A stretch of DNA of 64,000 nt from assembly GCA_003215335.1 (NCBI GenBank), contig QCKM01000003.1, positions 94,001-158,000 of the forward strand, written 5' to 3'. Positions within the stretch are counted from its first letter, which is position 1; every line of letters begins with the position of its first letter. Below, piece by piece: positions 27,477 through 34,849 of this stretch. Origin of the DNA: Prochlorococcus sp. AG-409-P01 (lineage in GTDB: Bacteria > Cyanobacteriota > Cyanobacteriia > PCC-6307 > Cyanobiaceae). The translations under genes were made by a program, and so were the position numbers. The notes under the pieces are model-generated. The model was not told the DNA's origin. It was given only the letters and a program-made list of their open reading frames with translations, and did not search any database.

Positions 27477-28742
27477 TCAACCATATCTTTTTAGGCAACT
27501 TTGCATAGGTGAATTTGACAAGTATGCATTACTTATTAGTTCTGTTATGTGTGCTGTACCGAAGTCCGTGTAATGATTATTGTCGAAAAATAAATGTGAT
27601 ACTAATGTTTGCTCATCCAACCTTTTGCTAATTATCGCATCTTTTAGGGATAAAGGTACTAATTTTGAACCAATTTTGTATTTTGGCTGTTCTTTAATCA
27701 ATGAATATCTTAGGTCTAAGATATTTAAGCAAAAATTATTTGAGAGTTTCTTAGTAATAATTGTATTGGCAAATTCCCAGACTGATTTTTTGGCTTCAAA
27801 ATTATTCAGACTAGGTTGCAATACCATTATATGGTTTCCTCCTAAACTATATATGAGATCGTTAAGTATTTGATGGTTGATAAAGAAGGAGTTTATTTGA
27901 TTTAACCCAAATTCATAGTGAGCCAATTGATCATTATCATTATTAGGCTTAAAAATCTTAGATATATTATGATATATCTGACCAAAAAGTGATTCAAAGA
28001 CTTGATTAAGTATCATTTTTGCATTAAATTTTATACTCGAAGATGCCTTAAGACCACTCTTGAGATTTGCAGACATAATCATATAATTTTCATTAGCACT
28101 AATTAAATCTAATCTAGATTCTTCATCTTTAAAGAGTTCGCTATTAATATTATTTTTTAGACTTATAATATCTGCTGTACCTGTCAACGAGATTGTATCA
28201 AGTGACTTACAATTCGAAACTTCTTTTCGCTTTAAAAAATCAATCACAGAGATTAACTCTTGCCTACTATTCCATGTAGGAACAGCAAGGTTATATAAAC
28301 TATATTCTTTTCCTAGTTTTTGATTAAGTAATGAAGGTATTGTTTTCCAGTTGCTACTCGTTCCAATGCCAAAACCAGCTGATGACCCTAGAAAAAGGAG
28401 ACATTTTCTTTTCTTTCCATCTTTAATTAGATAAGGATTTGTTCTGTAACCATTATTATCTAATGAAAATGTTTGATTATTTATAGCATTCTTTCTTTTT
28501 GATGTGATTGGAAGTGACAAATAGTTTGTAGGGTGAAAATCTAGATTTATAGCAGCTTCATAGGGATTACCTTTATCTTTGTAGTATCCCAAATCAAAAA
28601 GTTTCTCCATAAAAAAATCTTCATTCTTTTCCATCTTTATATTCATAGTCATGTAGAAATTTACTCCGATTGTGATCGGCAGTATATATAAGACCATCCC
28701 AATCAACGGTTTCTTTAATTTCGACAACGCTTTTGCTTTCAT
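27477..28742 (-). CDS. Membrane-anchored SGNH/GDSL-family protein (DltD/AlgX-like role proposed)
   Basis: 421 residues with one N-terminal membrane segment (about 12-30) and a presumed periplasmic body. The SGNH nucleophile block is LFLGSSAGFGIG (117-127), a later NLAVPTWN fits the third block, and the acid-base pair is DNNHYTDFG (Asp387, His390). SGNH proteins serve as esterases or, beside MBOAT proteins (DltD, AlgJ/X, PatB), as the periplasmic acyl-transfer partner. It converges on the MBOAT gene rather than sharing its strand, so co-function is inferred from proximity. Its start faces the inverted repeat at 28800. Strongly AT-rich with Lys/Asn-rich composition. Confidence 0.78.
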   Translation of the reverse strand: MKAKALSKLKKPLIGMVLYILPITIGVNFYMTMNIKMEKNEDFFMEKLFDLGYYKDKGNPYEAAINLDFHPTNYLSLPITSKRKNAINNQTFSLDNNGYRTNPYLIKDGKKRKCLLFLGSSAGFGIGTSSNWKTIPSLLNQKLGKEYSLYNLAVPTWNSRQELISVIDFLKRKEVSNCKSLDTISLTGTADIISLKNNINSELFKDEESRLDLISANENYMIMSANLKSGLKASSSIKFNAKMILNQVFESLFGQIYHNISKIFKPNNDNDQLAHYEFGLNQINSFFINHQILNDLIYSLGGNHIMVLQPSLNNFEAKKSVWEFANTIITKKLSNNFCLNILDLRYSLIKEQPKYKIGSKLVPLSLKDAIISKRLDEQTLVSHLFFDNNHYTDFGTAHITELISNAYLSNSPMQSCLKRYG

Positions 28743-28799
28743 AATTTAAACCTTTACTTTTAGTTGACGATCAACAGCTTATAGTTAAATATATATTAC

Positions 28800-28832
28800 T
28801 ATTATGATAGCATATTAATTGCTATCATAATA
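28800..28832. promoter_or_regulatory. 13-bp perfect inverted repeat in the divergent promoter region
   Basis: TATTATGATAGCA (28800-28812) is mirrored by TGCTATCATAATA (28820-28832) around a 7-base centre. It sits 58 bp upstream of the leftward SGNH gene and about 160 bp upstream of the rightward DUF5989-like gene. Because both genes point away, it is more likely an operator or structured leader than a terminator. Confidence 0.55.
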
Positions 28833-28994
28833 ATTCAATTAGCCTTTTGCCTTTTAGTCTATAACTTGGCTAGCTTTGAACTGACTTCTAATTTTATTAG
28901 TTCCCATTGTGCCATTAATTGGGTTTATCTTTAATTAAATTATGCTATAGTCTAAATTCTAGTAACTATAATTATTTTTAATTTGCTTCACACT

Positions 28995-29156
28995 ATGAAT
29001 TTAATAAAAAACATACTACAAGACATATGGTTGTTTCTAGAGCCTCGTAGAAAATATTGGCTATTCCCCTTCATTTTGACTATCCTTTTATCTTTTGCAA
29101 TCATAATTTTTAACCAAGGCTCAGCCACATTTATCATCTACTCTTTATTTAATTAA
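28995..29156 (+). CDS. DUF5989 / SxtK-like small membrane protein (53 aa)
   Basis: A 53-residue gene, ATG at 28995 and TAA at 29154. The protein has a short amphipathic start (LIKNILQDIWLFLEP), basic residues RRK, one membrane helix (WLFPFILTILLSFAIIIF) and a polar end QGSATFIIYSLF. This is the layout of DUF5989 proteins: RK, W-L-x-P, a hydrophobic helix, then QGSA and (I/F)Y(T/S)LF. Relatives include SxtK of saxitoxin clusters and are often next to SGNH or O-carbamoyltransferase genes. No carbamoyltransferase is present here. It precedes an SGNH gene by 48 bp on the same strand and may be its membrane partner (inference). Confidence 0.75.
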   Translation: MNLIKNILQDIWLFLEPRRKYWLFPFILTILLSFAIIIFNQGSATFIIYSLFN

Positions 29157-29204
29157 TCCCTTCAACTAGCCATAATCAATTCACAACAATTCTGAATTTC
29201 TCTC

Positions 29205-30296
29205 ATGCTTAACAAAGAATCTTTTAAAATTATATTTGTCAATATAAGTCTCCTAGCATCTTTTTTTTTGACGGGTGAATTGATAGCCAGAGCTTATCTC
29301 CCGGAGTTTAAAGGTGATATCTTCTCTACTAATATCAGCAGATCAAAAAAGATTTATAAGGGTAATTTATTCAACATACAATTAGGTAGAATACCTTTTA
29401 AGGATCATGAACTAAACCTAACTAAAAATCTATTTATAGTTACAGGTGGTTCTATTACTAATGGATATGGATTGGCGTATGAGGATATCTACTGGTCAAG
29501 AATGAATCGGCTTTATGAATTATTAGAAAATGATTCTATGACCTTTATTAACATCAGCAGCTATGGCATGCAATTAGACGATTTACCGATTTCGGATTTG
29601 CTCTCAGTATCTAAAACATTTAATTCAGGAAATAAATACCTTCTGTATCAGTTTAGTCATAGTGACATTAGTCCTCCTCATGCTCGCGTTCCAAGTGTCG
29701 AGATAATACCACCTAATTTCTTCAAGAAGTCATATTCTTTTTGGCGTAGATTCCGTTTTGAATATTTAAACAGATCTGTATTCTTTAGGGTATTAGTTCA
29801 CTATGGAGGAGTCTCTAAAAGAGCCTCGCAGACCCAACTTAGTTGTCATCAACGTGGCTACGATAGCCTTGGTGCCTATACCTGGAGCTATGGTAGTGAG
29901 CCTTTTCAGGCTGATGCAGAGAAATATTGGAATTTATTCGAAGAGAAACTTCAAGGCCTAATAGAATTATCTAATAAGATTGAATCTAAATTATTTGTTT
30001 TTATTAGCCCATTAATTTTTGAAGTTGATCTCAAAGGATATCATCCATTTTATAATACATTTGGATTAGACTTCTCTTGTGCAACGATCGAACCTCGCGA
30101 TAGGCTAAAAGAACTTTCAGTTAAATACAATTTTAAGTTTATTGATCCCACACTTTATTTGAGAGATGGATTTGAATCAAGAGTAAATGAAAAAAACTTT
30201 ACTAGATTTTATTTTGTTGATGATGATGAGCACCTTACTCCAACTGCTTCAATGTATTTAAGTGAATACCTTTACTCTAATATCTTTGATGATTAA
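29205..30296 (+). CDS. Second SGNH/GDSL-family envelope protein
   Basis: 363 residues with an N-terminal signal anchor (IIFVNISLLASFFLTGELIAR) and an exported body. The nucleophile block is IVTGGSITNGYGL (Ser83). INISSYGMQLDD fits the Gly/Asn region, and the closing acid-base pair is DDDEHLTPTASMYLSEYL (His343), which keeps the D-x-x-H-L-(S/T)-x-x-(G/A) form. Sequence outside the motifs differs clearly from the SGNH protein at 27477, so these are not recent duplicates. Being beside a DUF5989-like gene suggests a role in modifying an exported glycan or small molecule; the acyl or other group handled is unknown. Confidence 0.75.
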   Translation: MLNKESFKIIFVNISLLASFFLTGELIARAYLPEFKGDIFSTNISRSKKIYKGNLFNIQLGRIPFKDHELNLTKNLFIVTGGSITNGYGLAYEDIYWSRMNRLYELLENDSMTFINISSYGMQLDDLPISDLLSVSKTFNSGNKYLLYQFSHSDISPPHARVPSVEIIPPNFFKKSYSFWRRFRFEYLNRSVFFRVLVHYGGVSKRASQTQLSCHQRGYDSLGAYTWSYGSEPFQADAEKYWNLFEEKLQGLIELSNKIESKLFVFISPLIFEVDLKGYHPFYNTFGLDFSCATIEPRDRLKELSVKYNFKFIDPTLYLRDGFESRVNEKNFTRFYFVDDDEHLTPTASMYLSEYLYSNIFDD

Positions 30297-30366
30297 ATAC
30301 ATCCTTATATTTAATGTAATTTTATATGTTTAGTCTTATCGATTTTCCGACTATCTATTACAGAGT

Positions 30367-30380
30367 TTTCATGCATGAAA
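30367..30380. repeat. 14-bp perfect palindrome over a start codon
   Basis: TTTCATGCATGAAA spans the ATG at 30375 of the following gene, and also creates an out-of-frame ATG at 30371. It could fold to hide the start, or be chance. Confidence 0.3.
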
Positions 30381-31631
30381 GTCTCAAGCGATGTATTATT
30401 AGGGAAAATCTTTATGCATCTTTCGATTTTCACCAAACTATTTATGAATAACATCAAAAATAATCTGAATTCTATTATCTATAAATTGCACTTTGCATAT
30501 AAAGCTTTTATTAAACCTAAGAAGGATTGGTCTCTTCCTTGCAAATGTGATGTGATGTTATACGATGCTTCAGGGCAAGATATTCTTATTCCTCTTTTTG
30601 ATAACCATAGGATATCTATACATTACACTAGATTTGAACGAGTTAATGTTTTTTTACTTCTTAAATCTTTATTAGATATTAATTTCTGGAAAGGTAAGCT
30701 TTTCCAGGCCTACACAGACAGTTTTATTAAGCACACTTGCCCAAAGCTAATAGTAACTTTTATAGACACAAGCTTTGAATTTTGCACAATATCAGATCGA
30801 TGGCCAACTATTAAAACTTGTTTTGTACAAAATGGATATCGTTGTTTCCATTGGGACTTTTTCCTTGCACTTTCAAATGTACCTTCTACAAAGCTTTTTG
30901 TAGACTATATGTTTGTTTTTTCAAATTCTGTAGGAGATGAGTACAAAAAGTATATAGGAGGAAAGACTTTACCTCTTGGTTCAATGATTAATAATCTCGT
31001 GCCAATTGAGCAAACCTCATCTATAAACAATGATCAAGTCATTTCATTCGTTTCACAATATTTTGATCCTAATCAAACTATTGGTACGGATAAACCTGTA
31101 ACTGGAAGGCAATATATGGAAGCAGAAAAAAGGATTTTTCCTGTTTTGTCTGCTTGGGCTCAAAAGAATAATTATAAGTTAAATGTTTTATGTCGTAATG
31201 AAGTGGCTCATGAGGAAATTCAATTTTATAAACAATTAGTACCATCAGCATCATTAAACTTTCTTAACCGTATATCAATTGATACTCATTATAAAAATAT
31301 TGACAGTTCTCGAATTGTAGTTTTTGTAGATAGTACTTTGGGTTATGAATCTCTTGCTAGAGGTAATAGAACTGCTGCATTTTCTGTCCGCGGTAATCTA
31401 TTAGCTGTTAGAGGCCGTGATTTCGGCTGGCCATCCATTCTGCGTTCTACAGGACCTTATTGGACTTCTATCGATAGTAACTCTGATTACTTGAGAATCT
31501 TGGATTATCTTCATTCTGTTAGTGATGATGACTGGCAAACTGAATTGAGTAAGTATAACAAAAAATATTTGGAATACAATCCATCAAACACTTTATTCTC
31601 CGATTATATAAATTTCGTGATGACTAACTAA
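30375..31631 (+). CDS. Probable surface-carbohydrate biosynthesis protein (LA_1612-like)
   Basis: A 418-residue protein without clear membrane segments after the N-terminal 50 residues. Features: DVMLYDASGQDILIPLF near the start of the fold, LIVTFIDTSFEFC, TCFVQNGYRC, and a C-terminal block VFVDSTLGYESLARGNRTAAFS. This resembles proteins annotated as surface-carbohydrate or O-antigen biosynthesis (LA_1612 group), whose C-terminal D-S-T-x-G-Y-E block looks like a GT-B nucleotide or polyphosphate-binding site. I am moderately sure of the family and unsure of the reaction. The start could be ATG 30375 or 30414. It is the last clearly AT-rich gene of the island. Confidence 0.55.
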   Translation: MKVSSDVLLGKIFMHLSIFTKLFMNNIKNNLNSIIYKLHFAYKAFIKPKKDWSLPCKCDVMLYDASGQDILIPLFDNHRISIHYTRFERVNVFLLLKSLLDINFWKGKLFQAYTDSFIKHTCPKLIVTFIDTSFEFCTISDRWPTIKTCFVQNGYRCFHWDFFLALSNVPSTKLFVDYMFVFSNSVGDEYKKYIGGKTLPLGSMINNLVPIEQTSSINNDQVISFVSQYFDPNQTIGTDKPVTGRQYMEAEKRIFPVLSAWAQKNNYKLNVLCRNEVAHEEIQFYKQLVPSASLNFLNRISIDTHYKNIDSSRIVVFVDSTLGYESLARGNRTAAFSVRGNLLAVRGRDFGWPSILRSTGPYWTSIDSNSDYLRILDYLHSVSDDDWQTELSKYNKKYLEYNPSNTLFSDYINFVMTN

Positions 31632-31645
31632 CAAATTATTTGTAC

Positions 31646-32113
31646 TTATCGAAAAATATTTACAATTAACATCCCAAAACTCATTACTATAGCCATCATC
31701 AATTTTTCGGCAGTGTCAAAGTTAGGCCTTTTATTTGTATTCTTTTCCTCTTCATAAAAATCATTGGCTTCACTTGTAGTTTGCTTCTCCACGCTCTTAG
31801 TTTCTTTTCTGGCAACAGTCTTTTCCTTGATTTCGATAGTTGGACGACCCGCGGCTTCCCATTGAAGTCTGCTATTAGGATCCTTGAGAACCATAAAGGC
31901 TTGATTTACCCATTTAAACCTTTCTTCTGCATTTCTATCATTCCCGTTCATATCTGGATGCCATCGCATTGCCTCTTTTCGGTATGCTTTTTTAATTTCT
32001 TCAGAGTCGCTTCCTGGAGGAATCCCCAGTAATGACCAGTATGTAAATGTTTTTGAATCGGATCTCATTTTCTCCTGCTGTAAGTCACGTTCTATCGATA
32101 TCGGATAATTCAT
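31646..32113 (-). CDS. DnaJ-domain protein with C-terminal membrane anchor
   Basis: A 155-residue J-domain protein. The J domain runs from YWSLLGIPPGSDSEEIKKAYRK through the obligatory HPD (AMRWHPDMNG) to WVNQAFMVLKDP. A charged linker (EKTVARKETKSVEK) follows, and the last 20 residues form a hydrophobic tail (MMAIVMSFGMLIVNIF), consistent with tail anchoring. It lacks the G/F, zinc and substrate domains of classical DnaJ, so it would recruit an Hsp70 to the membrane. An internal ATG at 32068 just before the J domain is an alternative start. Confidence 0.85.
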   Translation of the reverse strand: MNYPISIERDLQQEKMRSDSKTFTYWSLLGIPPGSDSEEIKKAYRKEAMRWHPDMNGNDRNAEERFKWVNQAFMVLKDPNSRLQWEAAGRPTIEIKEKTVARKETKSVEKQTTSEANDFYEEEKNTNKRPNFDTAEKLMMAIVMSFGMLIVNIFR

Positions 32114-32421
32114 TTATACGCCAGCTTTTTTACTTTTTGTGAGGATAATACTATGAGACTCTCCTAGGATTAGGCATTAGAAATGCTTTGGAACTACCTT
32201 CCTTGCTTGTGTGAATTCTTATTTACTCGCAAGAATTAAATTGCTGCTTAACCCCTTCAGATCACTATTAGATGATCTGACACTAGTGATTGCTAATCTC
32301 CATGATGCTATTGAGGCCACATGATCTTCTTTTGCCAAATTAATTCTTCTTGCAATTATTTTGATGTTTTTAATATCTTTGAGATGTAGCATGTAAGAGT
32401 CACTTACCAATAGAAATATTT
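32114..32421. other. 308-bp intergenic region with a perfect 8-bp inverted repeat
   Basis: No convincing gene is present; a 63-residue TTG-started frame on the minus strand was rejected. TCAGATCA (32257-32264) and TGATCTGA (32273-32280) form a perfect hairpin with an 8-base loop. By position the region holds divergent promoters for the DnaJ-like gene and the acetyltransferase gene. Confidence 0.45.
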
Positions 32422-33012
32422 ATGGTTGATCAAACTTTTTGGTCTCATTCAACTGCAATTATTGATGAGGGAGCTTGTATTGGATCTAATACTAAAATAT
32501 GGCATTGGACACATATTTGCGGACAGGCATCAATAGGCAGCTCATGTTCATTCGGACAAAATGTCTTTGTAGGAAATAATGTAAAGATTGGAAATAATGT
32601 AAAGATCCAAAATAACGTCTCCGTATACGATCAAGTGACACTCGATGATAATGTCTTTTGTGGCCCCAGTGTTGTTTTTACCAATGTCTATAATCCCCGA
32701 TCAGAAGTTTCACGGAAGCATGAATACCAGCCTACACATGTTATGCAAGGTGCAACTTTAGGAGCTAACTCTACAATTATATGTGGAGTTTCTATTGGTC
32801 AATATGCTTTTATTGGTGCAGGCTCAGTTATTACAAAGGATGTAAAAGCTTTTGGGCTGATGTTAGGTGTGCCAGCGATGCAAGAAGGATGGATGAGTGC
32901 ATATGGGCAAAGGATCAATTTGCCTTTGACAGGTCAAGGGACTTGGACCTGCCCGGCTACTGGAGATGTTTACTGCCTCAAGGGCTGCGAACTTTCTATT
33001 TCTTCTATTTAG
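32422..33012 (+). CDS. Left-handed beta-helix N-acetyltransferase, WbpD/WlbB-like
   Basis: A 196-residue hexapeptide-repeat acyltransferase. It begins with [21 protein letters not shown], the signature of WbpD/WlbB-type UDP-3-amino-sugar N-acetyltransferases, and continues through hexapeptide turns ([16 protein letters not shown]) to the family loop [19 protein letters not shown], then [13 protein letters not shown] and [10 protein letters not shown]. The final 40 residues hold a Cys-x18-type pair ([14 protein letters not shown]) seen in longer family members. Homologues acetylate a 3-amino uronic acid sugar nucleotide for O-antigen. The partner dehydrogenase and aminotransferase genes are not in this window, so the sugar precursor must come from elsewhere. 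Confidence 0.85.
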   Translation: MVDQTFWSHSTAIIDEGACIGSNTKIWHWTHICGQASIGSSCSFGQNVFVGNNVKIGNNVKIQNNVSVYDQVTLDDNVFCGPSVVFTNVYNPRSEVSRKHEYQPTHVMQGATLGANSTIICGVSIGQYAFIGAGSVITKDVKAFGLMLGVPAMQEGWMSAYGQRINLPLTGQGTWTCPATGDVYCLKGCELSISSI

Positions 33013-33060
33013 ATGAAATCATTCAGGTTAAGAATCGAATTTCTTGCTGGGAAACTATCC

Positions 33061-33276
33061 CTATGAATCATAATTTCTGCAGGCTATGTTATTAGGATGC
33101 TCCTTACATTCCTTGGCCCAAAAGTTTTCTTTTTGATTTTTTGGCACTGCAAGCGCAATAGGTGCTAGGCCAATGGCATCTCCGTAATAGATGTTCGACA
33201 CTTCTAGCATTTCCTGGAACAGCGCTTTCAGCATTGAGGGAATCCTCTCCTGTCTAATATCTAAACCAAAGCACAT
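33061..33276 (-). CDS. Small hypothetical protein with paired C-terminal cysteines (71 aa)
   Basis: No named family. The protein is mostly helical (PSMLKALFQEMLEVSNIYYGDAI), then AlaPro-rich, and ends WAKECKEHPNNIACRNYDS. An E-C-x5-9-C tail of this kind recurs, as far as I recall, in small picocyanobacterial proteins; that recollection is the main support. There is no obvious signal peptide. The ATG is at 33276, with a GC-rich hairpin about 30 bases upstream. The gene could be spurious. Confidence 0.5.
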   Translation of the reverse strand: MCFGLDIRQERIPSMLKALFQEMLEVSNIYYGDAIGLAPIALAVPKNQKENFWAKECKEHPNNIACRNYDS

Positions 33277-33301
33277 TTATTCAGTTTAGCCATCGTAATG
33301 A

Positions 33302-33339
33302 TTACTCATAAGGCCAGGCCGGGCTGTCCTTGGGAGTAA
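33302..33339. promoter_or_regulatory. Nested GC-rich hairpin
   Basis: TTACTC/GAGTAA outer arms enclose AAGG/CCTT inner arms around a GGCCGGGC core. It lies between two small divergent genes and could be a structured 5' leader of the minus-strand gene or part of a small RNA. There is no T tail on either strand. Confidence 0.35.
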
Positions 33340-33395
33340 GTTGACAAATCCATTTCTTCTGTTGATATGACGATAGTTTTTGCTGAAGTATTTAA

Positions 33396-33545
33396 ATGTC
33401 TGTTAGTGACTTAGCTTTTGATGATTTTGTCGACGATTGTCTTTTGGAAGACGATTCTTTTTGTAAATATAGAGATGAGAGACTTGATCTAGTTGTTGCA
33501 GGATTAGTCTCTATTGATGATTCGGATGATTTAATAGCTTCTTAG
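33396..33545 (+). CDS. Small acidic hypothetical protein (49 aa)
   Basis: ATG 33396 to TAG 33545. The 49 residues are very acidic (DDFVDDCLLEDDSF, SIDDSDDLIAS), with one basic patch (KYRDERLDL) and two cysteines. There is no membrane segment. The family is not recognised. It lies within a run of short lineage-specific genes. The main support is composition and an undisturbed frame, so confidence is limited. Confidence 0.45.
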   Translation: MSVSDLAFDDFVDDCLLEDDSFCKYRDERLDLVVAGLVSIDDSDDLIAS

Positions 33546-33773
33546 AAGAACCTTTTTGATTTCATTGCATGGTGTATTGGCACCGCAAGTTGCTTGTTTG
33601 GCCAACCTTCTCTTTTGCGATCAAAACACTTTTTAAAAACAGTCTAATTGGCTTATTGATGTACGAGTTAATTCAATCAGCGCCCCTTCCTTGGTAATAA
33701 TTACTGATATTAGCCATTGCTTATTGCAGTCATCCAGCTTAAGAAAGCAGTTGACGATCTGACTTGTGCCTGC

Positions 33774-33789
33774 TAGTACAGATGTATTA
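33774..33789 (+). promoter_or_regulatory. LexA (SOS) box-like operator before the DUF3104 gene
   Basis: TAGTACAGATGTATTA matches the cyanobacterial LexA consensus AGTACWNWTGTACT at all but one fixed position (T for the last C). It lies 13 bases before the ATG at 33803, a position suited to repression. The consensus is recalled from the literature; binding here is inference. Confidence 0.55.
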
Positions 33790-33802
33790 AACAGATTGAG
33801 GT

Positions 33803-34084
33803 ATGTCTCGTGCTACTTCCGTTGCTTCTTCTGCTTTCCTTGTTGCTCAACCTGGCGACATAGTTGTCGTGGATGAAAGTCGCTTAGTTGTAGAAGGATG
33901 TGATGCTGATTGGTGGGTGGGACATGTTATTCACATTGTTGGGGGTGCAAGAGACTCATCTGTGAATAGCATTTTTCAGGTAGTTGATATAGATACGGGG
34001 ACTATTAAAACCATTAATGCTGATCTAGTGAAAGGAATTTTGCGACCAAGGAATCTCGACTTTTGTGAACAAGATATTCATTAA
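33803..34084 (+). CDS. DUF3104 domain protein
   Basis: A 93-residue protein typical of marine picocyanobacteria. It carries the DUF3104 pattern: PGDIVVVDESRLVVEG, DWWVGHVIHIVGGARDSS, then NSIFQVVDIDTGTIKTINAD. The beta-rich fold, with an acidic strand followed by the W-W-V-G-x-V segment, looks like a small SH3-type barrel. The function is unknown. The LexA-like box just upstream suggests DNA-damage control, which would be informative for this uncharacterised family. Confidence 0.82.
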   Translation: MSRATSVASSAFLVAQPGDIVVVDESRLVVEGCDADWWVGHVIHIVGGARDSSVNSIFQVVDIDTGTIKTINADLVKGILRPRNLDFCEQDIH

Positions 34085-34281
34085 GGGATATGCACAAGAC
34101 TCTTCTCGAAAAAGATTATCGCAGGAAGTTAGAAAGGGCTAACACATAAATTTGTGTTTTGACATTCACTCTGTTATCGGCTTCTTGGAGGTTTGTGGGA
34201 CCGCTAGTTAATATGAAGTTTAAGTTGGATTGTTGCTAAATTTTCTTCACTACAACAATGTTTTTGTAATAGGATTGGATA

Positions 34282-34740
34282 ATGAGACTTGCAAAAAAGA
34301 CTGATCAAAATAAGAAGAAACGCCCACGGTTTTGGTTGGGTCCTTTTGTGGCGGGAGCATTTTGTGCATTTGGCTATTCCATTACTAATCGGTTACTAAT
34401 ACTGCACGCTGGCATGAGTATTTCAGATGCTAAGGATTTTGAGAGTCTTCGTTTTCCTGGAAAACGCTTGGAATCATTGCGACTTTCGCACGGTGGTGTG
34501 AAAGAGGACCTTTTCCCTGGATTGAGTGCTCTTGAACCGGCAGGGATACAACAAAGTCTTGATCAGGCTGGTGCGACTAATCATAGGGGTTCATTAGTTG
34601 GCAAAGATGAGATTGATGAGTCTGCTTTGCAGTTAGAGAAGGAGTCTTTACTTAAGGGTGTTGATGTATTGAATCCCCTTATCCTTGAATATGAACCTCA
34701 GCCATTGATGGAACCTTCGTCTGATATAAATGAATTCTAA
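34282..34740 (+). CDS. Cyanobacterial hypothetical membrane protein (152 aa)
   Basis: The family is not named by me. A basic N-terminus (KKTDQNKKKRPRFWLGP) leads into one hydrophobic segment (FVAGAFCAFGYSITNRLLIL). An acidic, proline-containing tail follows, with FPGKRLESLRL and a closing PLILEYEPQ region. The charge pattern predicts the N-terminus inside and the tail in the periplasm or lumen. It lies on the same strand upstream of the two-gene ABC1 kinase unit, but with a 109-bp gap, so it probably has its own transcript. Confidence 0.7.
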   Translation: MRLAKKTDQNKKKRPRFWLGPFVAGAFCAFGYSITNRLLILHAGMSISDAKDFESLRFPGKRLESLRLSHGGVKEDLFPGLSALEPAGIQQSLDQAGATNHRGSLVGKDEIDESALQLEKESLLKGVDVLNPLILEYEPQPLMEPSSDINEF

Positions 34741-34849
34741 ATTTTTCACTTTTCACATCATAAAATACTCATTTTTGTAATGATAGGTTGTGTATATTCC
34801 TTTTCTTTAAATGGTGCTTTGAAAGGATTTTCCCATCTAGGATTCGTCA

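Noticed and set aside
27477-30296. The two SGNH proteins as a recent duplication
   Set aside because: Outside the catalytic blocks they share little visible similarity and differ in length and N-terminal layout.
32219-32410. 63-codon minus-strand frame upstream of the acetyltransferase
   Set aside because: It needs a TTG start, spans a perfect hairpin, and has no recognisable features.
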